A DNA stretch of 64,000 bases, taken from the NCBI RefSeq assembly GCF_017355835.1, contig NZ_JAFEWF010000015.1:52018-116017 (forward strand), written 5' to 3'. The stretch's first letter is position 1; each line of letters opens with the position of its first letter. The notes under the pieces are model-generated. The model searched no databases and was not told the DNA's origin. It saw nothing but the letters and a program-made list of their open reading frames with translations. Source of the DNA: Desertivirga brevis (GTDB lineage: Bacteria; Bacteroidota; Bacteroidia; Sphingobacteriales; Sphingobacteriaceae). Both the position numbers and the translations under genes were made by a program. This document shows positions 63,995 through 64,000 of this stretch, piece after piece.

Positions 63995-64000
63995 AGAAGG

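Overview
The window comes from a Bacteroidota chromosome, most likely a Sphingobacteriaceae member of the Pedobacter type (the family is an inference; the phylum is secure). The evidence is a SusC/SusD pair, a hybrid two-component sensor with a fused AraC domain, a START-like single-domain protein and a fused ribBA. Several genes also carry the Bacteroidota promoter -7 box TAnnTTTG. Shine-Dalgarno sequences are generally absent.

Positions 1-9,000 are mostly housekeeping on the minus strand: a cupin, a DUF58 protein, thioredoxin, an outer-membrane barrel protein, DNA polymerase III alpha and a 66-residue protein. They end in a convergent pair: a degenerate class III cyclase-like protein (DUF2652) and an HD-domain protein fused to a Pycsar-effector-like membrane domain. 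Positions 9,100-15,700 hold a lipoprotein with an SdiA-regulated-type propeller, a very large phosphoesterase/outer-membrane-barrel fusion and a secreted subtilase. Positions 16,000-22,600 hold a GH1 beta-glucosidase, an alpha/beta hydrolase and a tight four-gene operon (Gfo/Idh oxidoreductase, sugar isomerase, phytanoyl-CoA-type dioxygenase, sugar isomerase) of unknown substrate.

Positions 22,700-46,300 are a complete fructan (levan/inulin) utilization locus. Its order and content resemble the Bacteroides thetaiotaomicron BT1754-BT1765 locus. One minus-strand unit reads sugar permease, fructokinase, SusC, SusD, an unusual GH32, a DUF4960 surface lipoprotein, a divergent GH32-like lipoprotein and perhaps a serine hydrolase. 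A second minus-strand unit reads GH32, a thioredoxin-fold protein, a YihS/mannose-isomerase-like epimerase and a truncated mannonate dehydratase homologue. The divergent hybrid sensor probably senses fructose in the periplasm, and a second divergent GH32-like lipoprotein follows it. A near-identical 19-bp sequence lies upstream of both minus-strand units and is the best candidate operator. Expected flow: surface GH32/SusCD capture and cut fructan, periplasmic GH32 releases fructose, the permease imports it and fructokinase phosphorylates it. The epimerase could interconvert fructose and mannose.

Positions 46,300-64,000 begin with a decayed RelE/HigB-like toxin gene and a 1,914-residue alpha-2-macroglobulin-like protein that carries an inserted SusC-type plug region. 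A tRNA-Met(CAT) and core genes follow: START-like protein, LptF/G permease, ribBA, TamB-like protein, tsaD, a small membrane protein and a CrtI-family oxidoreductase. The window ends in the 5S rRNA and terminator of a minus-strand rRNA operon whose larger genes lie outside. No CRISPR array, intact insertion sequence or prophage was seen.
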